64,000 bases of DNA from Methylocystis sp. (GTDB lineage Bacteria; Pseudomonadota; Alphaproteobacteria; Rhizobiales; Beijerinckiaceae). The stretch is from positions 62,001 to 126,000 of the forward strand of contig JADCCX010000024.1 of the NCBI GenBank assembly GCA_020252485.1, given 5' to 3'. The notes beneath the pieces were generated by a model. The model worked only from the letters and a program-made list of their open reading frames with translations, searched no databases and was not told where the DNA came from. Made by a program: the position numbers and the translations under genes. Below are positions 34,396 to 44,603 of this stretch, one piece after another; position 1 is the stretch's first letter, and each line of letters starts with the position of its first letter.

Positions 34396-35237
34396 GATTC
34401 GAAGGCACCAAGGCCTATGTGGCGGGCGATGATCTCAAGATGGCGGTCAACGCGGCCATCGCGCTCGAACGGCCGCTGCTCATCAAGGGGGAGCCCGGCA
34501 CCGGCAAGACGGTGCTCGCCGAGGAGATCGCCAAGGCTCTCGGTGCGCCGCTGCTGCAATGGCATATCAAGTCCACCACCAAGGCGGCGCAGGGCCTTTA
34601 TGAGTATGACGCCGTATCGCGGCTGCGCGACAGCCAGCTTGGTGATCCGAAGGTGTCGGATATCCGCAATTACATCCGGCGCGGCAAGCTCTGGGAGGCG
34701 TTCACGTCGGATACGCGCCCGGTGCTGCTGATCGACGAGATCGACAAGGCGGATATCGAGTTTCCCAACGACCTGTTGCTGGAGCTCGACCGCATGGAGT
34801 TCCATGTCTACGAGACAGGCGAAACGATCCGGGCGGCGAAACGACCGATCGTAATCATCACCTCCAACAACGAGAAGGAGCTGCCGGACGCCTTCCTGCG
34901 CCGCTGCTTTTTCCATTACATCGCCTTCCCGGATGCCGACACGCTGAAGCGTATCGTCGATGTCCATTATCCCGAGATCAAGAAACAGCTCGTGGCGGAG
35001 GCGCTGAAGGTGTTCTTCTCGGTGCGGGAGGCGCCGGGCATCAAGAAGAAACCCTCCACCTCCGAATTGCTTGACTGGCTGAAGCTGCTGGTCAGTGAGG
35101 ATATCAGCGCCGAGGCGCTGCGCGAGCGCGATGCCCGCAAGCTGATCCCGCCGCTGCATGGCGCGCTGCTCAAGAACGAGCAGGATGTCAGCCTGTTCGA
35201 GAAACTGGCCTTCCTCAACCGGCGCGAAACGCGTTGA
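34392..35237 (+). CDS. MoxR-family AAA+ ATPase
   Basis: The 281-residue protein has Walker A GEPGTGKT (33-40), Walker B VLLIDEIDKAD (about 112-122), sensor ITSNNEKELPDAFLRRC and the MoxR-type C-terminal lid. MoxR ATPases act as chaperones inserting cofactors or assembling complexes, normally with a von Willebrand A partner encoded next. No such gene follows here. The start overlaps the preceding MaoC-type gene by four bases. Confidence 0.9.
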   Translation: MRFEGTKAYVAGDDLKMAVNAAIALERPLLIKGEPGTGKTVLAEEIAKALGAPLLQWHIKSTTKAAQGLYEYDAVSRLRDSQLGDPKVSDIRNYIRRGKLWEAFTSDTRPVLLIDEIDKADIEFPNDLLLELDRMEFHVYETGETIRAAKRPIVIITSNNEKELPDAFLRRCFFHYIAFPDADTLKRIVDVHYPEIKKQLVAEALKVFFSVREAPGIKKKPSTSELLDWLKLLVSEDISAEALRERDARKLIPPLHGALLKNEQDVSLFEKLAFLNRRETR

Positions 35238-35243
35238 GGCCGC

Positions 35244-35366
35244 TCACTGGGTGGCGGGTTTGTCGGAACAGGCCTGCGCGCCGAAGGTCGGCACGGCGCA
35301 TTTGCTGCAGGCCGAAAGGCTGCTGGCCGAGAGCAGGATGGCGATGAGAAGGGTTGAGCGGCGCAT
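35244..35366 (-). CDS. Very small lipoprotein (40 residues)
   Basis: A short minus-strand frame encodes a basic start (MRRSTLL), a hydrophobic stretch and the lipobox LSAC, with cleavage before Cys20. The mature peptide would be only about 21 residues (CSKCAVPTFGAQACSDKPATQ is 21 long, so it is given here only by composition: three cysteines, no clear domain). An aagg site lies a few bases upstream. It ends seven bases from the MoxR gene on the opposite strand. Similar tiny lipoproteins are common in alphaproteobacteria but poorly annotated. Confidence 0.65.
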   Translation of the reverse strand: MRRSTLLIAILLSASSLSACSKCAVPTFGAQACSDKPATQ

Positions 35367-35519
35367 GATGCCTTGGTCCGAGATTCTCATTATCTGCTAT
35401 CACGGCCGCAGGCGCTATCCAATACTTACCGACAACAGGCTCGAAAACCTGCGGCGCTGGGTCCCCTGTTTCTTTTGGCCGCCTGACCCTATGTTGCTGC
35501 CAGATCAAGGAGCATCTCC

Positions 35520-36218
35520 ATGGCTAGATCCCCGACGAGCAAGATTCCGAAGGCCGATGCGCCCGGCCCACGCGACCGGATCATTGATGCATTGATGGCG
35601 CTTGCCGGCGACATGCGCTGGGATGAGATCACGCTGTCGATGATCGCCGCCAGGGCGGATGTCTCGCTTGCCGACTTGCGCGATCATTACCCTTCCAAGG
35701 GCGCGATCATTGGCGGCTTTTCCAAGCGGATCGATCGCATCGTGCTGGATGGTTCGGGCGGCGACATGCTGGGCGAGCCGGCGCGGGAGCGCGTTCTCGA
35801 CGTGATGATGCGGCGGCTCGATGCGATGGCGCCCTACAAGGCCGGCCTCAAGGAAATCCGGCGGGCGGCGGGACAGGATCCGCTGATGCTGGCTGCGCTC
35901 AACCAGATGGCCCTCAATTCCTGGCGCTACATGCTGGCCGCCGCCGATATCGAGACGGAGGACGAACTCGGCATGGTGCGCATCCAGGGCGCGGCCCTGG
36001 TGTTCCTGCGCACGCTCGACACCTGGTTCGAGGATGAGGGCGAGGATCTGGCCCGCACCATGGCCCGGCTCGACAAGGAGCTTGGCCAGGGCGAAAGGAT
36101 CATGGGAAGGCTGCAGGACCTGCAGCGGCTGGCCGCTCCTTTCCGTGGCTTCTTCCGGGCCGCGATGGAGCGCCGGACCTCACATCGGCCTGCGGGTGAG
36201 GAACGCGCGTCCTTTTGA
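35520..36218 (+). CDS. TetR-family transcriptional regulator
   Basis: The 232-residue protein has an N-terminal TetR-type helix-turn-helix (RDRIIDALMALAGDMRWDEITLSMIAARADVSLADLRDHYPSKGAII, about residues 18-64). A helical ligand domain follows. The recognition helix is well formed. Its target and ligand are unknown. A COQ9-like reading was considered because of the general fold, but length and the HTH favour a regulator. A 27-base gap separates it from the next small gene. Confidence 0.78.
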   Translation: MARSPTSKIPKADAPGPRDRIIDALMALAGDMRWDEITLSMIAARADVSLADLRDHYPSKGAIIGGFSKRIDRIVLDGSGGDMLGEPARERVLDVMMRRLDAMAPYKAGLKEIRRAAGQDPLMLAALNQMALNSWRYMLAAADIETEDELGMVRIQGAALVFLRTLDTWFEDEGEDLARTMARLDKELGQGERIMGRLQDLQRLAAPFRGFFRAAMERRTSHRPAGEERASF

Positions 36219-36245
36219 ACGGCGGATCGCTCGGGGGAGGCGGGA

Positions 36246-36506
36246 ATGGCAGAAGATTTCTTTTACCGTCTGGGCCGTGCTGCCGGCATGGCCAAACAGG
36301 CGATCCAGAAGACGACGGCGCAGGAGTTCGAGGGCATCGCGACGCTGGAAGGCCATGGCCGCATCTCGATCATCGTCAACGAGAAGCCGGATGGCACAAG
36401 GATCGTCCTTCTCAAGGCCAAGGGCTCGGAATCGACGGTCTATGTCGGCTTCGATCGCGAACAGCTCGAGGCGCTCAAGGCGCAGCTTGCGGAGATCAAG
36501 ATCTGA
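36246..36506 (+). CDS. Conserved hypothetical small protein
   Basis: The 86-residue soluble protein has a helical N-terminus (MAEDFFYRLGRAAGMAKQAIQK) that is amphipathic, followed by a beta-rich segment. No known domain is recognised. It starts with a cggga site upstream and is probably co-transcribed with the TetR-type gene 27 bases before it. It is placed before ftsH, but a promoter between them suggests separate expression. The function is unknown. Confidence 0.7.
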   Translation: MAEDFFYRLGRAAGMAKQAIQKTTAQEFEGIATLEGHGRISIIVNEKPDGTRIVLLKAKGSESTVYVGFDREQLEALKAQLAEIKI

Positions 36507-36575
36507 TTTTCCGGCGAAACCAGCGTTTGGCCGGCTCGGATGAAACCATATCGACGCAGCAGTCGCATCCTGTCC

Positions 36576-36604
36576 TTGGAATCGGGCTCGTGTTTGCCTA
36601 GATT
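36576..36604 (+). promoter_or_regulatory. Candidate ftsH promoter
   Basis: TTGGAA (36576-36581) and TAGATT (36599-36604) are spaced by exactly 17 bases, about 65 bases upstream of the ftsH start. The preceding CCTTGGAA also resembles a heat-shock -35 element, but no CCCCAT-type -10 is seen. The call rests on the two hexamers only. Confidence 0.4.
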
Positions 36605-36667
36605 AGGCCGTATCGTCGTTTCAACGTCGTCGTCGGATTTCCCAACGGCGAGCAAAGGTCAAACCTT

Positions 36668-38590
36668 ATGAATCCGAACCTGCGCAATTTTGCGCTCTGG
36701 ACGATCATTTTCCTTCTGGTCCTGGCGCTCGTCACCCTGTTCCAGAACCAGAATTCGCGCCAGTCCTCTGCGGAGATCCCCTACAGCACCTTCCTCGACG
36801 AGGTGGATGCCGGCCGGGTCGAACGGGTGGTGATCTCGGGGAATGAAATCAGCGGCACCATCACCGGCCGTGGAGCCTTCACGACCTATGCGCCGCAGGA
36901 CCCCCGGATTGTCGAACGCCTGCATGAGAAGAGGGTCGCGATCACGGCGCGTTCGCCGAATGCGGATACCCCCTGGTATATCTCGCTGCTCGCCAACTGG
37001 CTGCCGCTGCTCGTCATTATCGGGCTGTGGATCTTCATGTCGCGGCAGATGCAGAACGGGGCGCGCGGCGCCATGGGCTTCGGCAAGTCCAAGGCCAAAT
37101 TGCTGACGGAAGCGCATGGCCGGGTGACGTTCGACGATGTCGCCGGCATCGACGAGGCCAAGGAAGACCTGCAGGAAATCGTCGAGTTCCTGCGTGACCC
37201 GCAGAAGTTCCAGCGGCTGGGCGGGCGTATTCCGCGCGGCGTGCTGCTGGTCGGCCCTCCGGGCACCGGCAAGACGCTGACGGCGCGGGCCGTGGCCGGC
37301 GAGGCGAACGTGCCGTTCTTCACAATCTCGGGTTCGGATTTCGTGGAAATGTTCGTGGGCGTTGGCGCCTCGCGCGTCCGCGACATGTTCGAACAGGCCA
37401 AGAAGAACGCGCCCTGCATCATCTTCATCGACGAGATCGACGCTGTCGGACGGCATCGCGGCGCGGGCCTCGGCGGCGGCAATGACGAGCGCGAGCAGAC
37501 GCTGAACCAGCTCCTCGTCGAGATGGACGGTTTCGAGCCTAACGAAAGCATCATCATCATCGCGGCCACCAACCGGCCGGATGTGCTTGATCCGGCGCTG
37601 CTGCGTCCGGGCCGTTTCGACCGGCAGATCACCGTTCCCAATCCGGATGTGAACGGCCGCGAGAAGATCCTCAAGGTGCATGTCCGCAAGGTGCCGCTGG
37701 CGCCGGATGTGGATCTGCGCATCATCGCGCGCGGCACGCCGGGCTTCTCCGGCGCGGATCTCATGAACCTCGTCAACGAGGCGGCGCTGCTGGCGGCGCG
37801 GCGGGCGCGGCGGCTGGTGACGCATGCCGAATTTGAGGATGCCAAGGACAAGGTCATGATGGGCGCGGAGCGCAAATCCATGGCGATGTCAGAGGACGAA
37901 AAGAAGCTGACCGCCTATCACGAGGCCGGCCATGCGCTCGTCGGCCTCAGCGTGCCGGCCGGCATCCCGGTTCACAAGGCGACGATCATTCCCCGCGGCC
38001 GGGCGCTCGGCATGGTGAAGTTCCTGCCCGAGGGCGACAAATACTCCATGCGCTATGTGGAATATACGTCGCATCTCGCTGTCGCGATGGGCGGCCGTGT
38101 CGCGGAAGAGCTTGTCTTCGGCAAGGAGAACATCACCTCGGGCGCGCAGGGCGACATCCAGCAGGCAACCGCCATGGCTCGCGCCATGGTGACGCGGCTG
38201 GGTTACTCCGACGAGCTTGGCACCGTCATGTACGGCGACCAGCAGGAAGAGGTGTTCCTCGGCATGTCGATGGGCCGCCAGCAGAGCATGTCCGAGGCCA
38301 CGGCGCAGAAGGTGGATGCCGAAGTCCGCCGCCTGATCAACGCCGGTTACGAGGATGCCCGCAAGATCCTGACCGAAAAGAGGGACCAGCTGGAGGCGCT
38401 CGCCAATGCGCTCCTCGAATTCGAAACGCTGACAGGCGAGGAGATCAAGGGGTTGCTGGCGGGCAAGCCCATCGTCCGCAACGACGATGATCAGACCTCG
38501 ACGCCCAAGGGCACGGCGGTGCCGACGGCGGGCAAGGGGCGGCCGAAGCCCGAGCCGGACGCCGGGCTTGAGCCGCAGCCGCAGGCCTGA
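36668..38590 (+). CDS. ftsH: ATP-dependent zinc metalloprotease FtsH
   Basis: This membrane-bound AAA+ protease removes misfolded and regulatory proteins. The 640-residue protein has two N-terminal membrane helices (about 6-24 and 100-120), Walker A GPPGTGKT (about 196-203), Walker [10 protein letters not shown], the SRH region and the zinc site HEAGH (His418). A proline-rich, charged C-terminal tail follows. An aaagg site precedes the ATG. A strong terminator lies just after the stop. Confidence 0.98.
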   Translation: MNPNLRNFALWTIIFLLVLALVTLFQNQNSRQSSAEIPYSTFLDEVDAGRVERVVISGNEISGTITGRGAFTTYAPQDPRIVERLHEKRVAITARSPNADTPWYISLLANWLPLLVIIGLWIFMSRQMQNGARGAMGFGKSKAKLLTEAHGRVTFDDVAGIDEAKEDLQEIVEFLRDPQKFQRLGGRIPRGVLLVGPPGTGKTLTARAVAGEANVPFFTISGSDFVEMFVGVGASRVRDMFEQAKKNAPCIIFIDEIDAVGRHRGAGLGGGNDEREQTLNQLLVEMDGFEPNESIIIIAATNRPDVLDPALLRPGRFDRQITVPNPDVNGREKILKVHVRKVPLAPDVDLRIIARGTPGFSGADLMNLVNEAALLAARRARRLVTHAEFEDAKDKVMMGAERKSMAMSEDEKKLTAYHEAGHALVGLSVPAGIPVHKATIIPRGRALGMVKFLPEGDKYSMRYVEYTSHLAVAMGGRVAEELVFGKENITSGAQGDIQQATAMARAMVTRLGYSDELGTVMYGDQQEEVFLGMSMGRQQSMSEATAQKVDAEVRRLINAGYEDARKILTEKRDQLEALANALLEFETLTGEEIKGLLAGKPIVRNDDDQTSTPKGTAVPTAGKGRPKPEPDAGLEPQPQA

Positions 38591-38612
38591 TTTTTTCTCC
38601 CGGTCAGAACGC

Positions 38613-38642
38613 AAACCGGACGCCTTGGGCGTCCGGTTTTTT
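38613..38642 (+). terminator. Rho-independent terminator after ftsH
   Basis: A stem CCGGACGCC (38616-38624) pairs with GGCGTCCGG (38628-38636) around a TTG loop, followed by six T. It lies 23 bases after the ftsH stop and just before the convergent deoB stop. The upstream AAA means it could act weakly in both directions. Confidence 0.9.
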
Positions 38643-39883
38643 CATGCGCGCGGCCGCAGCCGTCTCAGGACAATCGGCGTGCCCGCCGGAGTCGGCGGCA
38701 GGCCGAGATGCGACGCGACTGTTGCGCCGATATCGGCGAAGGTTGATCGCCTCCCCAGAGCCGCCGGAATGATGGCCGGGCCCGTCAGCAGCAGCGGCGC
38801 GCATTCGCGGGTGTGGTCGGCGCCGCGCCAGGTGGGATCGTTGCCATGGTCGGCCGTGACCACCAGGAGATCGCTATCGCGCAGCTTCGCCTCCAGCCCG
38901 GGCACCTGCCGGTCGAAGGCTTCGAGGCAAGCGGCATAGCCCGGCACATCCCGTCGGTGGCCATACTCCGTATCGAAGTCGACGAGATTGACGAACATGA
39001 AACCGCCATCGCCAAGCGTATCCAGCGCCGCGAGGGCCATTGCGATATGCTCGTCGTTCGACTTGCCCTTGCGCTCGGCGCCGGTGCTGCGATGGGCGAA
39101 GATGTCGCCGATCTTGCCGATTGTCACAATGTCGCGGCCCGCTTCGGCGCAACGGTCGAGGACGTTGCCGGCGGGCGGCGGAATGGCTAAATCCTTGCGG
39201 TTCGGCGTGCGCTGAAAGTTCCCCTTCGATGAGCCGACGAACGGGCGGGCAATGACCCGGCCGATCATGAGAGGATCGACGAGGGTCCGGCAGATACGGC
39301 AGAGATCATAGAGGCGCTCGATGCCGAAATGCTCTTCATGCGCGGCGATCTGCAGCACCGAATCGACGGAGGTGTAGAGGATCGGCTTGCCGGTGGCGAG
39401 ACTCTCCTCGCCGAACTCCTCGATGATCGCCGTTCCCGGCGCATGGCGATCGCCGAGAATGCCGGGGAGCTTGCCTTCGCGGATGATGGCCGCCGTAAGG
39501 TCAGCAGGAAAACTCGGCACGGTATCGGGAAAGCAGCCCCAGTTGAACGGCGCCGGGCAGCCCGCGATTTCCCAATGGCCGGAAGGCGTGTCCTTCCCCT
39601 TCGAGGTCTCGATCGCGGCGGTTCCCACACCCCGCGAGGGCTTTGCCGAGAAGCCGGGCGCGAGCTTCCCCGTTGCCGCGAGACCGGCCGCGCCAAGGCC
39701 CAAAGCGTCGAGGTTCGGCAGATGCAGAGGCCCTGCGCGCAGGCCCAGCCTGCCGCCCTCGCCCCTGGCGCAGGCGGCAGCGATATGGCCGAAGGTGTCG
39801 CTGCCTGCATCGCCATAGGCTGCGGCATCCGGCGCTCCGCCAATGCCGAAGCTGTCGAGCACGATGACGATGGCGCGGGGCAT
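38642..39883 (-). CDS. deoB: Phosphopentomutase
   Basis: DeoB interconverts ribose- or deoxyribose-1- and 5-phosphates in nucleoside salvage. The 413-residue alkaline-phosphatase-superfamily enzyme has [13 protein letters not shown] with the metal-binding Asp, PSGHWEI, the catalytic Thr region [31 protein letters not shown] and ADHGNDPT. It begins seven bases after the yejF stop, so it may be transcribed with the peptide transporter operon. Confidence 0.96.
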   Translation of the reverse strand: MPRAIVIVLDSFGIGGAPDAAAYGDAGSDTFGHIAAACARGEGGRLGLRAGPLHLPNLDALGLGAAGLAATGKLAPGFSAKPSRGVGTAAIETSKGKDTPSGHWEIAGCPAPFNWGCFPDTVPSFPADLTAAIIREGKLPGILGDRHAPGTAIIEEFGEESLATGKPILYTSVDSVLQIAAHEEHFGIERLYDLCRICRTLVDPLMIGRVIARPFVGSSKGNFQRTPNRKDLAIPPPAGNVLDRCAEAGRDIVTIGKIGDIFAHRSTGAERKGKSNDEHIAMALAALDTLGDGGFMFVNLVDFDTEYGHRRDVPGYAACLEAFDRQVPGLEAKLRDSDLLVVTADHGNDPTWRGADHTRECAPLLLTGPAIIPAALGRRSTFADIGATVASHLGLPPTPAGTPIVLRRLRPRA

Positions 39884-39889
39884 GGGGGC

Positions 39890-41518
39890 TCAGCTGGCGG
39901 CAGTGGCGGTCGGCGCCGCCTCGTGGCTGAAAGCGGCGGCGAGCAGGGCGCGGGTGTATTCGGTCTGCGGATTGGCGAAGATATCCGCCGCAGGACCGGC
40001 TTCCACCACCTTGCCGTTCTTCATGACGACAAGCTCATTAGCAAGCGCGCGGACGACCTGCAAATCATGGCTGATGAAGAGATAGGCGAGGCCGCGCTCC
40101 CTCTGGAACTTGCGCAGTAATTCGACGATCTGCACCTGCACCGTCTTGTCCAGCGCGGAGGTCGGTTCATCCAGGACCACGAATTTCGGGTTCAGCGCCA
40201 TGGCGCGGGCGATGGCGATGCGCTGGCGCTGCCCGCCGGAGAATTCATGCGGATAGCGGTCCATCGCCGCGGGATCGAGGCCCACGTCCTGCAAGGCCCG
40301 GGCGACGATCTCGCGGCGGGCGCCATAGGAGAGGCCCTTGTCCTGCACCACGAGGCCTTCCTCGACGATTTCGGCCACGGAGAGGCGCGGCGAGAGCGAG
40401 CCGAACGGGTCCTGAAAGACGATCTGGAGATCGCGCCTCAGCGGCCGCATCTCCTTGAACAGCTTGCCGTCAATCCGCTCGCCCATGAAGAGGATCGGCC
40501 CTTCCGAGCGGATCAGCCTGAGGATAGCCTGGCCGAGCGTCGTCTTGCCGGAGCCCGATTCGCCGACCACGCCGACCGTTTCGCCCTCGCGGACGGTGAC
40601 GGAAATCTCGTCGACCGCCTTCACATAGCCGACGGTCTTGCGCAGGAAGCCTTTCTTGATCGGGAACCAGATCTTGAGCTTGTCCGTCTCGATGATGGGC
40701 TTGCGGCTGGTGTCGGGCCGGGCCGGACGGCCCTTCGGCTCCGAGGCGAGCAGCGCCTGGGTGTAAGGATGCTGCGGATGGCCGAAGACCTCCGAAACCG
40801 GCCCTGCCTCCACCACCTTGCCCTTCTTCATGACCACCACGTTATGGGCAAGCTTGCGCACGATGCCGAGATCATGGGTGATGAAGAGGATCGCCATGCC
40901 ATGCTCGTCCTGCAGCCGCTTCAGCAGGGTCAGGATCTGCGCCTGCACGGTCACGTCGAGCGCCGTGGTCGGCTCGTCGGCGATCAGCAGTTCCGGCTCA
41001 TTGGCGAGCGCCATGGCGATCATCACGCGCTGGCGCTGCCCGCCGGAGAGCTGGTGGGGATAGGCGGAGAGCCGCTCCTCGGCATTGGGAATGCCAACCT
41101 CGTTCAGGAGCGCGATGATGCGCGGCCGCAGCGCCAAGCCGGCCGCCCTTCCATGCAACTCCAGGATTTCGCCGATCTGCCGCTCGATCGTGTGGAGCGG
41201 ATTGAGCGAGGTCATCGGCTCCTGGAAGACCATGGTGATGTCGTTGCCGCGGATCTTCTGCATCTCATCGTCGGAGGCAGCGATCACATCCCGGCCGTTG
41301 AAGAGGATTTCGCCGGTCGGATGCGAGGCGGCCGGATAGGCAAGCAGCTTCACCACCGACAAGGCGGTCACGGATTTGCCGGATCCCGATTCGCCCACGA
41401 CCGCGAGCGTCTCGCCCTTCTTGAGGTCGAAGGAGATGCGGTCAACCGCAAGCGTTGTCTGGCCGCCTTGATGGAAGGCGACGGAAAGATCGCGCACGGA
41501 GAGGAGGGGGGTGGTCAT
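39890..41518 (-). CDS. yejF: Peptide ABC transporter ATP-binding protein YejF (two ATPase domains)
   Basis: The 542-residue protein fuses two ABC ATPases. Walker A GESGSGKS and GESGSGKT and the signatures LSGGQRQRV and FSGGQRQRI are all intact. It powers the YejABEF importer (microcin C-like or other oligopeptides). Its ATG overlaps the stop of a PIN-toxin gene (ATGA at 41515-41518), so translation may be coupled. The PIN module separates it from yejE, its usual direct neighbour. Confidence 0.93.
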   Translation of the reverse strand: MTTPLLSVRDLSVAFHQGGQTTLAVDRISFDLKKGETLAVVGESGSGKSVTALSVVKLLAYPAASHPTGEILFNGRDVIAASDDEMQKIRGNDITMVFQEPMTSLNPLHTIERQIGEILELHGRAAGLALRPRIIALLNEVGIPNAEERLSAYPHQLSGGQRQRVMIAMALANEPELLIADEPTTALDVTVQAQILTLLKRLQDEHGMAILFITHDLGIVRKLAHNVVVMKKGKVVEAGPVSEVFGHPQHPYTQALLASEPKGRPARPDTSRKPIIETDKLKIWFPIKKGFLRKTVGYVKAVDEISVTVREGETVGVVGESGSGKTTLGQAILRLIRSEGPILFMGERIDGKLFKEMRPLRRDLQIVFQDPFGSLSPRLSVAEIVEEGLVVQDKGLSYGARREIVARALQDVGLDPAAMDRYPHEFSGGQRQRIAIARAMALNPKFVVLDEPTSALDKTVQVQIVELLRKFQRERGLAYLFISHDLQVVRALANELVVMKNGKVVEAGPAADIFANPQTEYTRALLAAAFSHEAAPTATAAS

Positions 41519-42012
41519 GGCTGCTGTGTAATGAATGGGGCCAATGATAACTTGTTAAAGGTGAGGAATTGACCGATCTTCATCGGTTGCGGAGATGATT
41601 CGACCGCACGAGCCAAATCGGTGTCATTCGATACGAAAAAGTCGGTTTTTTCCAGTGTTGCCGTTGCGAGGTGAATTGCGTCGGGTAGCTTAATTCTTTT
41701 GTTGAAGGCACGAATTCTGGCGGCTGTTTCAAGAACGCTCCGCCCTATCGGCACGATGCGCTGGACCGAACCCCTATCAGCGATATTGAGGCAATAGTTG
41801 TTAACCTGTTTGACATCACCAGAAATGCGCATGTTTTCCAGTGGCTTCACGAGAATCTCGGCGAGCGTCAACTCACTGGAGATGACAACACGTCGTGGAT
41901 GCTTGTTCCGATAGATTTGCCAAAGGCGTTCGGAATAATCCGTTCCCTTCTCGAACATTTCAATGAAAGCGTTCGTATCCAGATAAATCCGGATCCAGGA
42001 CGGATCAGTCAT
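41515..42012 (-). CDS. vapC: PIN-domain protein, probable toxin (module 3, inside the yej operon)
   Basis: The 165-residue PIN protein has Asp12 (IYLDTNAFIEMF), Glu52 (LAEILVKP), Asp111 (LPDAIHLATA) and Asp130/Asp132 (SNDTDL), an intact nuclease site. The start at 42012 overlaps the upstream small gene by eight bases. The DNA is visibly richer in A and T than the flanking yej genes, a sign of acquisition. The stop overlaps the yejF start. Confidence 0.86.
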   Translation of the reverse strand: MTDPSWIRIYLDTNAFIEMFEKGTDYSERLWQIYRNKHPRRVVISSELTLAEILVKPLENMRISGDVKQVNNYCLNIADRGSVQRIVPIGRSVLETAARIRAFNKRIKLPDAIHLATATLEKTDFFVSNDTDLARAVESSPQPMKIGQFLTFNKLSLAPFITQQP

Positions 42013-42241
42013 CCCATTCGTCACGCAATGCGCGTATGCGCTTGACCGGATCATCGCTTAGTTCGGGCCTGATATCGCGGGCCTTTAGCATCGCTTCGAC
42101 AATCGCGTCCCGGTCGCTATCGCTATCAGTGGGGTCATCGTCTTTCACGATGATCGTCACGGTTTCGCTTCCCGAAAAGCCAAACCGTAAGTCTTCCGGA
42201 AGTTTTTCCACTGGATAATGAGTACGGACGATCTTGTTCAC
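42005..42241 (-). CDS. Small acidic protein, probable antitoxin of module 3
   Basis: The 78-residue protein starts at a GTG with ttggag nine bases upstream. It is strongly acidic in the middle (VKDDDPTDSDSDRD) and does not look like Phd/YefM, MazE or RHH antitoxins. Overlap with the PIN gene supports an antitoxin role. A DNA-binding fold is not obvious, so the class is uncertain. Confidence 0.7.
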   Translation of the reverse strand: MNKIVRTHYPVEKLPEDLRFGFSGSETVTIIVKDDDPTDSDSDRDAIVEAMLKARDIRPELSDDPVKRIRALRDEWDD

Positions 42242-42311
42242 GTCGAAATCTCCAACGGTGACCCCAACAGCAGCTTAGGAGAAAGTGTCGGAAAGGTGAA
42301 GCTTTGTCTGC

Positions 42312-43472
42312 TCACGCAAAAGTCTTCCTCGGATCGAAGGCGTCGCGCAAAGCCTCGCCGATGAAGATCAAGAGGCTCAGCATCAGCGCGATTACCGCGA
42401 AGGCGGTGAGCCCGAGCCACGGCGCCTGCAGATTGGATTTGCCCTGCTGCAGCATTTCGCCGAGCGACGGCGAGCCGGGCGGCAGGCCGAAGCCAAGAAA
42501 ATCGAGGCTGGTCAGTGTGGTGATCGAGCCGTTCAGGATGAAGGGCATCAGCGTCAGCGTTGCGACCATGGCGTTGGGCAGCACGTGCTTCCACATGATC
42601 TTCGCATTGGAGAGGCCAAGCGCGCGGGCCGCCTTCACATATTCGAGGTTGCGGGCGCGCAGGAATTCCGCCCGCACCACGCTCACGAGCGCCACCCAGG
42701 AGAAGAGCAGCAGGATGCCCAGCAGCACGAAGAACGAGGGCGCGATCACGCTGGAGATGATGATCAGCAGATAGAGCGAGGGCAGGCTCGTCCAGATCTC
42801 GATGAAGCGCTGGAAGATCAGGTCCGTCCAGCCGCCGAAATAGCCCTGCACGGCGCCGGCAGCGATGCCGATGATCGAGGAAATGATGGCGAGCGTCAGG
42901 CCGAAAAGCACGGAGATGCGGAAGCCGTAAATCACGCGGGCCAGCACGTCGCGGCCGCGGTCGTCGGTGCCAAGCCAGTTCCACTCGATGTCGCGGCAGG
43001 CGGAGCCGCCGCGCCGCTCGGCGATCGCCTTGCAATCCGCATCCTGCAGCATCCAGGTCGGCGGGCTTGGCGCGGGCTTCGGCAGGTCGAGGTTGATCGT
43101 GGCGTAGGAGAAACGGATCGGCGGCCAGATCAGCCAGCCGTTCTTTTCGATCTCATCGGCGATGACGGGATCGCGGTAATCCGTCCGCGCCAGGAAGCCG
43201 CCGAATTTCTCCTCGGGATAGTTCACGGCGACGGGAAAGAGGACTTCGCCCTTGTAGCTGGCGATCAGCGGCCGGTCGTTGGCGATCAGCTCCGCGCCGA
43301 GCGTCAGGAAGAAAAGCGCCAGAAAGATCCAGAAGGACCAGAGGCCCCGCCGGTTGGCCCTGAAATTGGCGAGGCGCCGCTGGTTGATCGGCGTCAGCCT
43401 GAGCCAGCCCTTCTGCTCCAGCCGGGGCGCGAGCGGCGCGGCATCGTCGGCGGCGAGCGCACCGTCGGTCAT
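42312..43472 (-). CDS. yejE: Peptide ABC transporter permease YejE
   Basis: The 386-residue permease has an N-terminal cytoplasmic stretch, one helix around 40-60, a long periplasmic loop and then five core helices. The inner-membrane ATPase-contact motif is EYVKAARALGLSNAKIMWKHVLPNA. The periplasmic loop contains the DWNWLGTDDRGRDVLAR-like segment (EWNWLGTDDRGRDVLARV). It works with YejB, YejF and a YejA binding protein. Length is typical for YejE. Confidence 0.95.
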   Translation of the reverse strand: MTDGALAADDAAPLAPRLEQKGWLRLTPINQRRLANFRANRRGLWSFWIFLALFFLTLGAELIANDRPLIASYKGEVLFPVAVNYPEEKFGGFLARTDYRDPVIADEIEKNGWLIWPPIRFSYATINLDLPKPAPSPPTWMLQDADCKAIAERRGGSACRDIEWNWLGTDDRGRDVLARVIYGFRISVLFGLTLAIISSIIGIAAGAVQGYFGGWTDLIFQRFIEIWTSLPSLYLLIIISSVIAPSFFVLLGILLLFSWVALVSVVRAEFLRARNLEYVKAARALGLSNAKIMWKHVLPNAMVATLTLMPFILNGSITTLTSLDFLGFGLPPGSPSLGEMLQQGKSNLQAPWLGLTAFAVIALMLSLLIFIGEALRDAFDPRKTFA

Positions 43473-43475
43473 CGC

Positions 43476-44561
43476 TCAGACATCCCGCGATTCGAAATCG
43501 ATGCGGGGATCGATCCAGGTGTAGGTCAGATCCGTGACCAGCCCGACGAAGAGGCCGATGAGTGCGAAGATGTAGAGATTGGCGAAGACCACCGGATAAT
43601 CCCGGTTGAGGATCGCCTCATAGGAGAGCAGCCCCAAACCATCCAGCGAGAAGATCGTCTCGATCAGCAGCGAGCCCGCGAAGAATGCATGGATGAAGGC
43701 GGAGGGGATGCCGGCGATCACGATCAGCATCGCGTTGCGGAAGACATGCCCGTAGAGCACCTGCCGCTCGTTCAGCCCCTTCATGCGGGCGGTGAGCACA
43801 TATTGTTTCTTGATCTCGTCGAGGAAGGAATTCTTGGTGAGCAGCGTCTTGGTGGCGAATACCGCGATCGCCATGGAGATCAGCGGCAGTGTCACGTGCC
43901 ATGCGTAATCCCTGATCTTGCCGAAGGTGGAAAGCTCGGAGAAATTCTCCGAATAGAGGCCGCGCAGCGGAAAGACCTGCCAGAAGGAGCCGCCGGCGAA
44001 GAAGACGATCAGGATGATCGCAAAGAGGAAGCCCGGGATCGCGTAGCCGACAATAATGATTCCGCTGGTCCAGACATCGAAGGCGGTGCCATCCCGCACG
44101 GCCTTGCGGATGCCAAGCGGTATGGAGATGGCGTAGGAAAGGATCAGCATCCAGAGCCCCAGCGACATCGAGACCGGCAGCTTCTCCTTGATGAGCTGGA
44201 GCACCGTCGTGTCGCGGAAATAGCTCTTGCCGAAGTCGAAGCGGCTGTAGTCCCAGACCATCTTGAAGAAGCGCTCATGGGCCGGCTTGTCGAAGCCGAA
44301 CTGCTTTTCGAGCTGCTTGATGAATTCCGGATCGAGGCCCTGCGATCCGCGATAGGCGCCATCGCTGCCGCTGCCGCCGGAAAGGTCGCCCGAGCCGCCG
44401 CCGATCCGCGAGGCGGGATCCGTGTTGTTGCCCTGAAGCTGCGCGATGACGCGCTCCACCGGGCCGCCGGGCGCGAATTGCACGATCGCGAAGGAAATCA
44501 GCATGATGCCGAACAGCGTCGGGATCATCAGCAGTAGGCGGCGGGCGATATAGGCGGCCAT
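43476..44561 (-). CDS. yejB: Peptide ABC transporter permease YejB
   Basis: The 361-residue permease has an N-terminal helix ([30 protein letters not shown] at about 5-34), the long periplasmic segment of YejB/OppB proteins and the coupling motif [24 protein letters not shown]. It pairs with YejE. A Gly/Ser-rich stretch at about 53-66 ([15 protein letters not shown]) is a local insertion. It is followed directly by yejE. Confidence 0.95.
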   Translation of the reverse strand: MAAYIARRLLLMIPTLFGIMLISFAIVQFAPGGPVERVIAQLQGNNTDPASRIGGGSGDLSGGSGSDGAYRGSQGLDPEFIKQLEKQFGFDKPAHERFFKMVWDYSRFDFGKSYFRDTTVLQLIKEKLPVSMSLGLWMLILSYAISIPLGIRKAVRDGTAFDVWTSGIIIVGYAIPGFLFAIILIVFFAGGSFWQVFPLRGLYSENFSELSTFGKIRDYAWHVTLPLISMAIAVFATKTLLTKNSFLDEIKKQYVLTARMKGLNERQVLYGHVFRNAMLIVIAGIPSAFIHAFFAGSLLIETIFSLDGLGLLSYEAILNRDYPVVFANLYIFALIGLFVGLVTDLTYTWIDPRIDFESRDV

Positions 44562-44603
44562 TGGGTCGGTGGGTTCACTCTCGCGGCAAGGCGTGATTCG
44601 GCA

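Noticed and set aside
42585-44537. A 650-codon open frame on the plus strand opposite yejE and yejB
   Set aside because: It is a GC-rich antisense shadow full of His/Asp/Glu/Arg codons. It has no recognisable domain, and both yej genes underneath are clearly real.
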